Shown piece after piece: positions 16,734-25,510 of a stretch of 64,000 nucleotides of DNA; the stretch's first letter is position 1, and each line of letters begins with the position of its first letter. A program made the position numbers and the translations under genes. The notes under the pieces were generated by a model, which saw only the letters and a program-made list of their open reading frames with translations, made no database searches and was not told where the DNA came from. Location of the stretch: positions 248,001 to 312,000 of the forward strand of contig JBBTTF010000001.1 of NCBI GenBank assembly GCA_038064375.1. The letters are read 5' to 3'. The stretch is from JBBTTE01 sp038064375. GTDB lineage: Bacteria > Patescibacteriota > Saccharimonadia > Saccharimonadales > UBA4665.

Positions 16734-17174
16734 CTAGTCGTCGAGTGCTGCAATATTGTTACTGTTGTGTTTTGTGTGGGCACGTTCACCAACTTCATTG
16801 ATAAATGTCTGCAGGGCGTCATGATCTTCAACTTGGAGGCCAGAATCACTTACTAACCAATCGCCAAAATCCATGCGAACCAATACCAGCTCGCTAATTG
16901 GCTGACTAAGAGCCCTAACTTTCACAGCTTTATTAGGATCTTCTACTGGCCCACCAGTATCTGAACGGTAAACGTCAATTTCAAATTTTTGACCACCTTC
17001 TAGCGCGATCTTTGCCATGTCTCGCGTCGTCTTGAGCTGAATTCTACCTTTTTCCCACTTATCATGATAGTTCTCGACCTGTATTGCACCATTTAAGATG
17101 GGTACGCCTAGTGACAGGACATCATTTGGCAATAAGTCTAGAGCGACTGAGCGTAATCTTGTGGGCGAGGACAT
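16734..17174 (-). CDS. Hypothetical protein
   Basis: 146 residues, soluble, no signal or TM helix. Mixed alpha/beta composition with an acidic pattern; no family recognised. The start context is TATAATAGG-ATG with the -10-like box almost touching the start. It is transcribed toward the EamA leader and downstream of cardiolipin synthase. Confidence 0.55.
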   Translation of the reverse strand: MSSPTRLRSVALDLLPNDVLSLGVPILNGAIQVENYHDKWEKGRIQLKTTRDMAKIALEGGQKFEIDVYRSDTGGPVEDPNKAVKVRALSQPISELVLVRMDFGDWLVSDSGLQVEDHDALQTFINEVGERAHTKHNSNNIAALDD

Positions 17175-17262
17175 CCTATTATAATAACATACTTTGACAA
17201 ATAAATCAAGTTATATTGTTACAGAGAAGTGTAATTAACAGAGAAGAACATTCACTAGAGAT

Positions 17263-18732
17263 TTATTGCAAAGCCGAAGTTAGACGGGCAATGTTATCCA
17301 AAAGCTGCTGCCGCTTTGGCCGTTTGTGCCATTCGCTAAGTGTGACTAGCTTGGACTTGGCGATATACTCAACCTCGATCTTGCTGAGAGACTTAACGAC
17401 CTGAGGATCGTAGGAGATTAGTGTTACTTCTAGGTTGAGTAAGAAAGAGCGAATATCAAGATTGCTTGAGCCAATTGTGGCAATCTCGCCGTCGACAGTA
17501 ATGAACTTAGAGTGAAGCAGGATCGGTGCGTCATACCAGTAGATTTTGACGCCGGCTTGTAACAAAACTTCGTAGAATGATCTCTGGGCATGGCCGACGA
17601 GCTTTTGATCCATTACCTCCGAATTGATCATGATGACCTCGACGCCACGTCTAGCTGCGCTGGTTATGGCAGTGATCAGTGCTTCGTCCGGTACAAAGTA
17701 AGGATTAGTAATTGTAATTTTATTTTGTGCCAAATATATTAGGCTGGTGAATAGCTTGAGGTTGTTCTCGTCCTCGTAGCCGGGGCCGCTTGGTAGAACT
17801 TGTGCCAACGAATCGCCATAGCTTTTGATAGCAGACGGAACGATTCCAAACTGTTCGTAGTCAAGAAGTTCACCCGTCTCCGAGTACCAATCAGTCAAAA
17901 ATACTGCTGCCAGTTGCAGCACTATAGGACCTTGCAGCCGAACAACCAGCTCATCGTAATAAATCTCGTCCTTGCGGTGATAATCACGCTGCACCAAGTT
18001 AAGCGAGCCGGTATAGCCGGTCTGGCCATCAATAACTACAAGCTTACGGTGATTGCGCAGATCGGGCCTGACGTAACCCTTGGTCGGCAGCTTAAAAGGC
18101 AACATGGCTTGGACTAGAACACCATCTGCCTCCAGTCGGCTGATCATTTTTCGCCAGCTAGCGTAGCGTTTGGTTGCGAAGGCATCGTACATTACACGGA
18201 CGATGACACCACGTTCAACAGCACGGGCCAAGGCGTCAAAGACTGGTAAAGTCGATTCATCAAGCACAACAATGTAGTATTCGATACTAATGTAGCTTTT
18301 GGCGTCATCAATATCCTGAATAATCCGGACGAACACGTCATCATATTCTGGAACAAGCTCGATCTTATTGCCGCTGACAACGGGAAGGTGACTGAGCGAT
18401 TCGCTGAGCTTGGCCAAAGGCATGTATTTGTCAGGCGCTTTAACGCTCAATAAACGATTGCTGTCTCGACTTTGCTTAAATTCGTTAAGCGTCTCATCGA
18501 TAAACCCGTTAAGTGTTTTTTGGGCATCACGCCGTGACTTAGGTAGCTTAGGGCTGCCCAATATAACGTACAAAAGAACTCCAAAGATAGGGAAGAAGAA
18601 GATCAGCATCAACCACGCTGTGCCAGCGGTCGGCTTTCTGTTACGGGGCACTATAAAGAGAGCGGCTACGATTATTGCCCAGTTAAGGACTAGCCAAAAA
18701 AGGCCGATTGAACTCAAGAATCCCATGCTCAT
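17263..18732 (-). CDS. cls: Cardiolipin synthase (phospholipase D type)
   Basis: Condenses two phosphatidylglycerols, or PG and another lipid, into cardiolipin at the membrane. Two N-terminal TM helices (about 5-60) are followed by two HKD motifs: NHRKLVVIDGQTGYTGSLNL and LHSKFITVDGEIATIGSSNLD. 489 residues, the usual length for bacterial Cls. The start ATG overlaps the stop of the HAD phosphatase gene by 4 nt, so the two are coupled. Confidence 0.95.
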   Translation of the reverse strand: MSMGFLSSIGLFWLVLNWAIIVAALFIVPRNRKPTAGTAWLMLIFFFPIFGVLLYVILGSPKLPKSRRDAQKTLNGFIDETLNEFKQSRDSNRLLSVKAPDKYMPLAKLSESLSHLPVVSGNKIELVPEYDDVFVRIIQDIDDAKSYISIEYYIVVLDESTLPVFDALARAVERGVIVRVMYDAFATKRYASWRKMISRLEADGVLVQAMLPFKLPTKGYVRPDLRNHRKLVVIDGQTGYTGSLNLVQRDYHRKDEIYYDELVVRLQGPIVLQLAAVFLTDWYSETGELLDYEQFGIVPSAIKSYGDSLAQVLPSGPGYEDENNLKLFTSLIYLAQNKITITNPYFVPDEALITAITSAARRGVEVIMINSEVMDQKLVGHAQRSFYEVLLQAGVKIYWYDAPILLHSKFITVDGEIATIGSSNLDIRSFLLNLEVTLISYDPQVVKSLSKIEVEYIAKSKLVTLSEWHKRPKRQQLLDNIARLTSALQ

Positions 18733-19388
18733 GCTGTACCTGCCACTGCTGCAAAGCTATTGATTACTCGATCGGCGTCTTTGGTTGCTTGTGGTCGACT
18801 GACTGTTTCGGTAAAGGCCCAGAACTCGTCAGCTGCACCGTTTTCTTTGACCTCAAAGTCAGTATGGCCATCGCCGATCATGATTACTTGCTTGCCCGAT
18901 AAGCCGAGAGCTTCAACTTGTCTGACTTTGCCAAGAGGCTTCCACAGCAAGCCGGATTGGTCGTATCCAGTAATATTGCCCGAGTCGTCATAAACAAGGC
19001 GATTGGCAAATATTCGATCCTCTGGCAGCCCGAGCCCGTGTATCACGGGAGTAATATAATCTTCAAAGCCTCCAGAAACTATATATATAGAGTTGGTATT
19101 TTGCCTGAACCATTCGATGTTACTTATTAACGAAGGACTTATATTGGCCTTAAGTATCTCCGTTAGTTGGATGATATGTTGTCGGTCGGCGCTAAATAGC
19201 TTAAGTCTGCGATCAAGCGATTCATCATAGCCGATCTCGCCAGACATGCCTTGATTGGTTATGTTCTCGATCTGAGCCATAATTTGATTAATGTCTGGTC
19301 GGCCTGCAAGAGCGATTCTTGCTAGTTCATCAAGCGACTCCAAGGTGACCAGAGTGCTATCAAAATCTATGATGTATATTTTGTCCAA
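18729..19388 (-). CDS. SerB-like HAD-family phosphatase
   Basis: 219 residues. HAD motifs: DFDSTL (catalytic Asp pair, residues 8-13), SGG (motif II), a lysine near KPLGK and GDGHTDFEV (motif III). The helical cap between motifs I and II matches phosphoserine phosphatase-type enzymes. The frame begins with TTG (no ATG in frame nearby). Overlap with cls suggests a possible lipid-phosphate substrate, such as phosphatidylglycerophosphate, but phosphoserine is equally possible. Confidence 0.82.
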   Translation of the reverse strand: MDKIYIIDFDSTLVTLESLDELARIALAGRPDINQIMAQIENITNQGMSGEIGYDESLDRRLKLFSADRQHIIQLTEILKANISPSLISNIEWFRQNTNSIYIVSGGFEDYITPVIHGLGLPEDRIFANRLVYDDSGNITGYDQSGLLWKPLGKVRQVEALGLSGKQVIMIGDGHTDFEVKENGAADEFWAFTETVSRPQATKDADRVINSFAAVAGTA

Positions 19389-19405
19389 AACAGTGCTTTC
19401 ATAAT

Positions 19406-19482
19406 TGGTACGCCCGGACGGATTCGAACCGCCGACCCTCTGTTCCGAAGACAGATGCTCTAATCCACTGAGCTACGGGCGC
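19406..19482 (-). tRNA. tRNA-Arg (anticodon UCG)
   Basis: Acceptor GCGCCCG/CGGGCGT with a G1-U72 wobble, anticodon arm TCTGT-CTTCGGA-ACAGA (TCG), T arm GGCGG-TTCGAAT-CCGTC, discriminator A, CCA encoded. The anticodon stem is fully paired, unlike the other tRNA-Arg here. Confidence 0.95.
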
Positions 19483-19528
19483 TAGATAACGTATACTATT
19501 TTAACAGAGAAGTAGAGGAGTCCGTAAC

Positions 19529-20794
19529 TTGACCATCAATAGTATCCAAGAAGCCAATGCTGCGTTGTTACCATATGTGCCTTTAGTTGCGCAGTTGACG
19601 GGCAAGGATACTACCTTGGAACGAATCAAGCCATTGATGGAGCTGTTAGGCAATCCGCAGGACCGCTTGAAAGTTATTCATATTGCTGGAACCAGTGGCA
19701 AAACATCAACAGCTTACTACATGGCTGCCATGTTGGCAGTCGACAACAAGGTAGGTCTGACGGTTTCGCCACACGTCGATAGCGTGGCGGAGAGAGTTCA
19801 GGTTAACGGAAGGCCCTTGGATGACGCTAGCTTTTGCTCGGAGCTTGGAGAATTTTTAGACATCATTGCACAGGCCAAGCAACAGCCCTCCTACTTTGAG
19901 TTATTGTATGCCTTTGCAATCTGGGTGTTTGCCAAGCAACAAGTCGATTATGCAGTTGTGGAGACAGGTGTTGGCGGGTTATATGATGCAACCAACGTGG
20001 TAACGCGCCGCGACAAAGTCTGTGTTATTACTGACATTGGTTTTGATCACACGCACTTATTGGGCAAGAATCTGACTGATATAACATCGCAAAAAGCAGG
20101 AATTATCCACGATGGTAACGCAGTATTCACATACCAACAGAGCCAAGAAATTATGAGTGTCATACAGCAGGCCGCTGACAAGCACAACGCACAACTACAC
20201 GTTATTAGTGATGAGTCAGAACTCGCGGCACTCAGTGATTCGCAAGGCATGCCCAAATATCAACGACATAACTGGCTGCTAGCCAAGCAAGTCTATGACT
20301 ATCTGTGCGCCCGCGACAGCCTAAGACACTTAACAAGTGAAGTATTACAAGAAACCCAGCAATTACAGGTACCAGCAAGAATGGACGCCAAGCAAATAAA
20401 CGGCAAAACAATAGTTATGGACGGTGCGCATAACTTCCAGAAGATGACTGCTTTTGTCGACAGCTTTAGGCAGCTCCATCCTGATATCAAGCCAGCTGTC
20501 ATGCTAGCACTTAAGGACGATAAAGAATATCAGTCATTAATTCCGATCATCGCTCCGCTTGCAAGCGAGATAATTGTCACTACCTTTAACGCTACGCAAG
20601 ACTTGCCAATAAAGTCGATGGACCCAGAAGTGCTGGCGCAGACTTTTCGTGACGGGGGTGCGAGCAATGTTTTAGCCATCGCAGATCAAGACTCAGCGGT
20701 TAAGTATTTGCTAAAATCGCCGAGCAAAGTATGTATTATTACAGGCTCATTTTACTTACTAAGCCAAGTGCGAAATAATGAAGCTCTAAGATGA
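19529..20794 (+). CDS. folC: Folylpolyglutamate/dihydrofolate synthase
   Basis: Mur-ligase-type ATP enzyme adding glutamate to folates. P-loop HIAGTSGKTSTAYYM (about 51-65), then SPHVDSVAERVQVNG, VETGVGGLYDATNVV, and DGAHNFQKM in the C-terminal domain. 421 residues, usual size. It begins with TTG, supported by a strong AGAGGAG 8 nt upstream. Stop overlaps the folA start (ATGA), giving a folC-folA unit. Confidence 0.95.
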   Translation: MTINSIQEANAALLPYVPLVAQLTGKDTTLERIKPLMELLGNPQDRLKVIHIAGTSGKTSTAYYMAAMLAVDNKVGLTVSPHVDSVAERVQVNGRPLDDASFCSELGEFLDIIAQAKQQPSYFELLYAFAIWVFAKQQVDYAVVETGVGGLYDATNVVTRRDKVCVITDIGFDHTHLLGKNLTDITSQKAGIIHDGNAVFTYQQSQEIMSVIQQAADKHNAQLHVISDESELAALSDSQGMPKYQRHNWLLAKQVYDYLCARDSLRHLTSEVLQETQQLQVPARMDAKQINGKTIVMDGAHNFQKMTAFVDSFRQLHPDIKPAVMLALKDDKEYQSLIPIIAPLASEIIVTTFNATQDLPIKSMDPEVLAQTFRDGGASNVLAIADQDSAVKYLLKSPSKVCIITGSFYLLSQVRNNEALR

Positions 20795-21273
20795 TTCGTT
20801 TAATTGCAGCTATAGATCGTAAAAGGGGAATTGCCAAACATGGATTTCAGCCGTGGTCTATTCCGGATGACGAGCGGTACTTTACCGACCAGACCAAAAG
20901 CAAAGGCGCCTGCGTCCTAATCGGTAACTCGACTTTCAAGATTTTCAAGAATCCTTTAGCTGATAGGCAAAACTTTGTGTTGACGCGAGACGAGTTGAAT
21001 ATGAAGGGCGTTGTACGCGTTCATGATCTCAAGGAATTTCTTGACGAGCTTGGCGATAAGGATATATGGGTGGCTGGCGGTGCTAGTGTTTACGCTCAAG
21101 TCATCGATCTTGGCAAAGCTGACGAGCTATACATAACGCATATTGACGCCGACTTTGCCTGTGACCAGTTTTTTCCTGACTTCGAAGACAAATTCACGAA
21201 GACAGAAGAAGGTCAGGCCCAAGAGCAAAACGGTTTCAACTTTACCTACACTAAATACGCAAAGAAAGGCTAG
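20791..21273 (+). CDS. folA: Dihydrofolate reductase
   Basis: Reduces dihydrofolate with NADPH. N-terminal IRLIAAIDRKRGIA and the NADPH loop WVAGGASVYAQVI (about 91-103), ending with the FPDFEDKF strand, as in DHFR. 160 residues, normal length. The active-site acid corresponds to D26-D27 in WSIPDDERYF. No thymidylate synthase is in the window. Confidence 0.92.
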   Translation: MIRLIAAIDRKRGIAKHGFQPWSIPDDERYFTDQTKSKGACVLIGNSTFKIFKNPLADRQNFVLTRDELNMKGVVRVHDLKEFLDELGDKDIWVAGGASVYAQVIDLGKADELYITHIDADFACDQFFPDFEDKFTKTEEGQAQEQNGFNFTYTKYAKKG

Positions 21274-21614
21274 GCGGCAGCGTTTCTGTCGAGGCAGAGC
21301 TGCACAATCTCTTTGATAAGTGGCTCCGGTAAAGGGTTATCAAGAGTGAACTGAATCGTGCCCTTGGACGTTTTGTTGCCTTTTAGTTTTTCTTTAACGG
21401 CATGCGTTGGGCTGGCACCGGGGAAAATACTCATATGGTTCTTAAAGCCGGCAAAAGCAATCAAATATTTACCATTTATTTTAAATCCTGGGATACCGTA
21501 GGTAATGACCTCAACGGCATCAGGGACTTGCTGCTTGATAATTTGCCGAACACGCTCCAGCTCGGTCTTTTGAGCGGGCGGCACCGTGGCTAGGTATTCG
21601 TCGATGACTGACAT
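21270..21614 (-). CDS. DUF1801/YdhG-like protein
   Basis: 114 residues with the family layout: MSVIDEYLATVPPAQKTELERVRQIIKQQVPDAVEVITYGIPGF is typical, with later FAGFKNHMSIFPGAS and a final helix. Function of this small iron-chaperone-fold family in bacteria is unclear. The 3' end overlaps folA by 4 nt (convergent). A TGATAGAAT extended -10 ends 6 nt before the ATG, so it is probably leaderless. Confidence 0.85.
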   Translation of the reverse strand: MSVIDEYLATVPPAQKTELERVRQIIKQQVPDAVEVITYGIPGFKINGKYLIAFAGFKNHMSIFPGASPTHAVKEKLKGNKTSKGTIQFTLDNPLPEPLIKEIVQLCLDRNAAA

Positions 21615-21670
21615 GACTGTATTCTATCAAACAATTAGTAAGCATAAGAAGTGATAAAATGTAATGACAA

Positions 21671-22876
21671 ATGCCAAAAAAACGAAAAGTTTCCAGATTT
21701 GCTCCACAAAACGTTTTAGCCTTTTTTCTTAAAGAGGAGCGCCGCAGTAGTATATTGCTTCTGATTGCGGCGGTGCTGGCATTAATCTTGGCAAATAGCT
21801 CATGGGCGAGCATATATTTTGGAGTGCTTCATCATGAATATACCTTGGGCGCCGTGACTTTGGATCTACGACACTGGATCAACGAAGGACTAATGGCAAT
21901 ATTCTTCCTAGTAGTGGTTCTAGAAATAAAAAGAGAATTCATTGACGGTGAACTCAGGTCGTGGAAAAAAGCTTCTTTTTTGGTGTTTGCAGCTCTTGGA
22001 GGCATGATTGTTCCGGCTCTCATCTTCTCTGTCTTTAATCCATATCCACCTCAAAACATTGGCTGGGCGATACCTATGTCAACCGATACTGCTATAGCAC
22101 TAGGAGTGATAGGGCTGCTTGGCAGGAGTGTGCCTAGAAGCCTAAAGGTCTTTTTGCTCGCGGTTGCCATAATCGACGATGTCGTTTCGATAATCGTTAT
22201 AGGTTTGTATTATAGCCGGCCGACAAATATGTTCTTTCTTTTTCTTGCACTCGCATTTAGTATGCTTTTGATCTATGCGAGAACAAAAAAACTCAGGCTG
22301 TTTAGCTTTGCAATCATAGGATTTGCTATTTGGTATTGCTTGCTCATGGCGGGCGTATCTGGAACCATCGCGGGAGTCGTTGTGGCGGCGATTGCGCCAT
22401 TAACTACTCGTCGGACAAATGCCGCTCAACTTCAAGGCTCTGAGGTGGTTGAGGATATGTTGCTGCCCGTGACGGCATTTTTTATTGTTCCGCTTTTTGT
22501 ATTTGCAAACGCAGGCCTAGACTTTAGCAAAGTTGCACTTACTCACGGCAATGGACTGATGGTCTTTGTAGGTGTCGCTTTGGGATTGGCGATTGGAAAG
22601 CCAGTTGGTATTTTTGCCGGCGGCTGGCTGGCGGCTACGCTGCGTATCGGCCATAAGCCAAATGGAATCAGCTGGCCGCAAATATGGGGTGTAGGCTGCA
22701 TCTCGGGTATTGGCTTTACTATCTCCATTTTGATAGCAGACCTAGCCTACAAGACGACGCCTGATTTTCATAATACGGCGATATTGGGCGTGTTTGTGGC
22801 GTCAATCATTTCTGGAGTAGCAGGGGTCATTATCCTCAAGTATTCTCGCCGCAAACCGCTGCTAAAGACTCGCTAA
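21671..22876 (+). CDS. nhaA: Na+/H+ antiporter NhaA
   Basis: 401 residues, about 12 TM helices. The ion-binding Asp pair is visible in VAIIDDVVSIIVIG, and STDTAIALGVIGLLG and KPVGIFAGGW are family segments. E. coli NhaA is 388 residues. Exports Na+ in exchange for protons, so it would tie into membrane energetics. An extended -10 TGATAAAAT ends 10 nt before the ATG and no Shine-Dalgarno is present. Confidence 0.95.
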   Translation: MPKKRKVSRFAPQNVLAFFLKEERRSSILLLIAAVLALILANSSWASIYFGVLHHEYTLGAVTLDLRHWINEGLMAIFFLVVVLEIKREFIDGELRSWKKASFLVFAALGGMIVPALIFSVFNPYPPQNIGWAIPMSTDTAIALGVIGLLGRSVPRSLKVFLLAVAIIDDVVSIIVIGLYYSRPTNMFFLFLALAFSMLLIYARTKKLRLFSFAIIGFAIWYCLLMAGVSGTIAGVVVAAIAPLTTRRTNAAQLQGSEVVEDMLLPVTAFFIVPLFVFANAGLDFSKVALTHGNGLMVFVGVALGLAIGKPVGIFAGGWLAATLRIGHKPNGISWPQIWGVGCISGIGFTISILIADLAYKTTPDFHNTAILGVFVASIISGVAGVIILKYSRRKPLLKTR

Positions 22877-22894
22877 AGTTGAATAAGATCTAAT

Positions 22895-22971
22895 TGGAGG
22901 GCCAGGAGGGACTCGAACCCTCGACACCCTGCTTAAGAGGCAGGTGCTCTAACCAGCTGAGCTACTGGCCC
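22895..22971 (-). tRNA. tRNA-Lys (anticodon CUU)
   Basis: Acceptor GGGCCAG/CTGGCCC, anticodon arm CCTGC-CTCTTAA-GCAGG (CTT), T arm GAGGG-TTCGAGT-CCCTC, discriminator U, CCA encoded. Confidence 0.95.
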
Positions 22972-23055
22972 TTGAGCAAACACTAGGCTTGCGACTCCAA
23001 GAACTTTAGCAAATTACCTCTGTTTTGACAACCCCTGACTGCTCAATTGCGAGAC

Positions 23056-23508
23056 CTAGTTTGCGCGGAGTTTGTTAATTTTGTTTTGAGCAACTGCGCA
23101 AAAGAATGCGTTGCCAATGATGCTAACAATGAACACTACAATCGCCAGCCCTATCAGAATAGGTGTCACTTCGCCCCATTCAATTGTGGTATCGGCTTTT
23201 GGTTGAGGCGTTATCACATCAAATGCCGAAATGAAAGTTAGCCAAAAGCTAGTCGAAAGCAGGTAGAACAAAAAGATGTCCGAACCCTTGATTCGCTTAA
23301 ACGATACAGTCTCTAAGGCGACTCCATATTTCCACATCCACCAATAATTACCCATAGGAACAGCCAACAGCCAAGTGGTTGGTATCATAGCTTCCTTGGC
23401 TGATTTGTTTATCTCAGCGCGGCTTCGCGAACACCAGTAAAAAAAGTACAAACCAAGCGTAGCAAAGTTGTACGCAAAAATCTTAAGAGTACTCGGACTC
23501 GTCTGCAT
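23056..23508 (-). CDS. DUF4234-type membrane protein
   Basis: 150 residues with about four TM helices; the LGLYFFYWCSRSRAEINKSA start is typical of DUF4234 membrane proteins. Partner of unknown function; its neighbour is a paralogue 11 nt upstream on the same strand (LITFGIYSWYWAVKTKGEMNQ). A duplication is likely. Confidence 0.7.
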   Translation of the reverse strand: MQTSPSTLKIFAYNFATLGLYFFYWCSRSRAEINKSAKEAMIPTTWLLAVPMGNYWWMWKYGVALETVSFKRIKGSDIFLFYLLSTSFWLTFISAFDVITPQPKADTTIEWGEVTPILIGLAIVVFIVSIIGNAFFCAVAQNKINKLRAN

Positions 23509-23519
23509 GCTAAGTATAT

Positions 23520-23933
23520 CTAGCTAGAAACCTGAGGTGGCTGCTGCGATGGAGGCTGAACGTCCTCAGTAGTAGGTGGTGTAGCAGTCACTGGGCCGCC
23601 AAAGCTAGCATCAGGTGTAGTTGTGCTTGGTGCTTCACCAATTGAATTGAATTCGTTTTGAATTATAGCTCCGCCGATGGAGCCCAGAAGCCAAAGCAGT
23701 ACAAAGGCGAGAACGCCACTCAACTTGCCCTTGGTAACGTGCTCTACGCCTTCAGAGTACTTCCATATCCACCAAATAATGCCAACAAAGGGGATTAACC
23801 ATATCCATGCCGTTGGAATACTTTCGCCTTGCTGGTTCATCTCACCTTTTGTTTTGACTGCCCAATACCATGAGTAGATGCCAAAAGTTATAAGTGGAAG
23901 CAGGAGGACTGCTACCGGACTTCGTTGTTTCAT
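23520..23933 (-). CDS. DUF4234-type membrane protein, paralogue
   Basis: 137 residues: about three TM helices, then a Pro/Thr/Gln-rich C-terminal tail. Shares the pattern G(I/L)Y..YW....K.E.N and WIWLIPFVGIIWWIWKYSEGVE with the following gene. Ribosome site AAAGGGG precedes the ATG. Function unknown. Confidence 0.7.
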   Translation of the reverse strand: MKQRSPVAVLLLPLITFGIYSWYWAVKTKGEMNQQGESIPTAWIWLIPFVGIIWWIWKYSEGVEHVTKGKLSGVLAFVLLWLLGSIGGAIIQNEFNSIGEAPSTTTPDASFGGPVTATPPTTEDVQPPSQQPPQVSS

Positions 23934-24047
23934 CGTTTTTACCCCTTTAACTTAAGATAGCCTTAATAATTTATATATGCCTATGTTTATATTATGCAGA
24001 ATCATCGTCTAATGCAAACCCAAGCTAAGGTGTTACAATTGTTGTAT

Positions 24048-24863
24048 ATGAAAATGCTAAATGGGTCAGAATTAGCCGTTTATATTAAGGAACGGCAGGC
24101 GCAGCAAGTGCGTGGCTTAAGGCAGGCGCATGGCATTAGCCCAAAGCTCGCCATTGTTGTGACCATCGAAAACCCTGTGACCGACACTTATATAAGGCTT
24201 AAGAAGCGCTATGGCGACGACATTCTCGTGGATGTTGACATACACCGTGTCAAACAAACAGAGGTAAAAGAACTACTTAACAAGTTAAGTAGTGATGACA
24301 CTGTACACGCCATAATCGTTCAGCTACCGCTTCAAGATACTTCCGAAACAGAAGAAGTCGTTAATCTTGTCGCACCAGAAAAGGACGTCGATGGCTTAGG
24401 CACTAAACCGATGTTTGAGCCTGCTACGCCACTGGCTATTTTGTGGTTACTGGCTGGCTATAACATTGATATGGTCGGCAAGAATGTGTTGCTAGTCGGC
24501 CGTGGCAAGCTAGTTGGCGCACCATTGGAGAAGATGCTGATAGCCTCTGGCATCACACCGACAGTTGCCGATAAGCAGACCAAAGACCTAAAGGCCGAAA
24601 CCCTCCAAGCCGACATTATTATTACGGCTACTGGTAGGCATGCTCTGCTAACTTCTGACATGATCAAAGAAAAGGCTGTCGTAGTCGATGCCGGTGTCGC
24701 TAGTGAAGGTGGCAAAACTGTCGGTGATGCAGCGCCAGAACTGTACGAACGTGATGATCTTACGATTACGCCGCTCAAGGGCGGTGTTGGTCCGCTAACC
24801 GTTTGTGCCCTTTTTGAGAACGTTATCCGCGCCGCTCAACGATTAGCTGGCCAAACAGAGTAG
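24048..24863 (+). CDS. folD: Methylenetetrahydrofolate dehydrogenase/cyclohydrolase
   Basis: Interconverts methylene-, methenyl- and formyl-tetrahydrofolate. Catalytic lysine region YIRLKKRYGDD, KDVDGLG, the NADP motif GRGKLVGAPLEKML and PLKGGVGPLTV are visible. Taking ATG 24048 gives 271 residues; the frame is open back to 23994, but a TACAAT -10 box lies at 24034-24039, inside that extension, and supports the shorter leaderless start. Links with GlyA and FolC/FolA functionally. Confidence 0.93.
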   Translation: MKMLNGSELAVYIKERQAQQVRGLRQAHGISPKLAIVVTIENPVTDTYIRLKKRYGDDILVDVDIHRVKQTEVKELLNKLSSDDTVHAIIVQLPLQDTSETEEVVNLVAPEKDVDGLGTKPMFEPATPLAILWLLAGYNIDMVGKNVLLVGRGKLVGAPLEKMLIASGITPTVADKQTKDLKAETLQADIIITATGRHALLTSDMIKEKAVVVDAGVASEGGKTVGDAAPELYERDDLTITPLKGGVGPLTVCALFENVIRAAQRLAGQTE

Positions 24864-24865
24864 CC

Positions 24866-25510
24866 ATGAAAATTGGTGTATTTGACTCAGGCGTCGGCGG
24901 CTTGTCAGTCGCTAATGCTATCAAAGCTTCGATTGATGATATAGAAATTGTCTTACGTGAGGATAAAGAACATGTGCCGTACGGGACACGTTCACCACAA
25001 GAAATACTAGGATTTGTTACGCCAATCTTTCAAGAGTTGGTTGACGCAGGTTGTCAGGTCATAGTTGTCGCCTGCAACACGGTTACGACTACCCTAATCG
25101 AGGATTTGCGCAAACAATTTAGCATTCCCTTGGTTGCTATCGAGCCGATGGTCAAGCCAGCCGCAGCTCTAACTAAGAGCAAAACAATTGTTGTTTGCGC
25201 TACACCGACAACTCTCGCCAGCCCACGCTACGACTGGCTTAAGCAAGAATATGCGGAGAGTATCAATATCTTAGAGCCGGATTGTAGCGACTGGTCATCA
25301 ATGATCGAAGACGACACAGTCGACCAGCAAACAATCGCGACTCGCATTAACGAGGTGCTGACTGACGGCGCTGACGTAATCGTTCTCGCTTGTACACACT
25401 ATCATTGGATCGAAGACGAAATAGTTGAGCTTGCTAGAGGCAAAGCCGAGGTTATGCAGCCTGAGACCGCAATAATTGAGCAGCTTAAGCGAGTGCTTGC
25501 ACGGCTGTAA
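24866..25510 (+). CDS. murI: Glutamate racemase
   Basis: Makes D-glutamate for the peptidoglycan stem peptide. The family start IGVFDSGVGGLSVA and both catalytic cysteines are present: VVACNTVTTT and LACTHYHWIEDEI. 214 residues, somewhat shorter than the usual 260-270. It lies 2 nt after folD. The 3' end overlaps the convergent murD by 26 nt. Confidence 0.92.
   Translation: MKIGVFDSGVGGLSVANAIKASIDDIEIVLREDKEHVPYGTRSPQEILGFVTPIFQELVDAGCQVIVVACNTVTTTLIEDLRKQFSIPLVAIEPMVKPAAALTKSKTIVVCATPTTLASPRYDWLKQEYAESINILEPDCSDWSSMIEDDTVDQQTIATRINEVLTDGADVIVLACTHYHWIEDEIVELARGKAEVMQPETAIIEQLKRVLARL

Noticed and set aside
17202..17222. TTGACA-like promoter on the plus strand
   Set aside because: No plus-strand gene follows; the spacing to a -10 is poor and it faces the cardiolipin synthase gene end.
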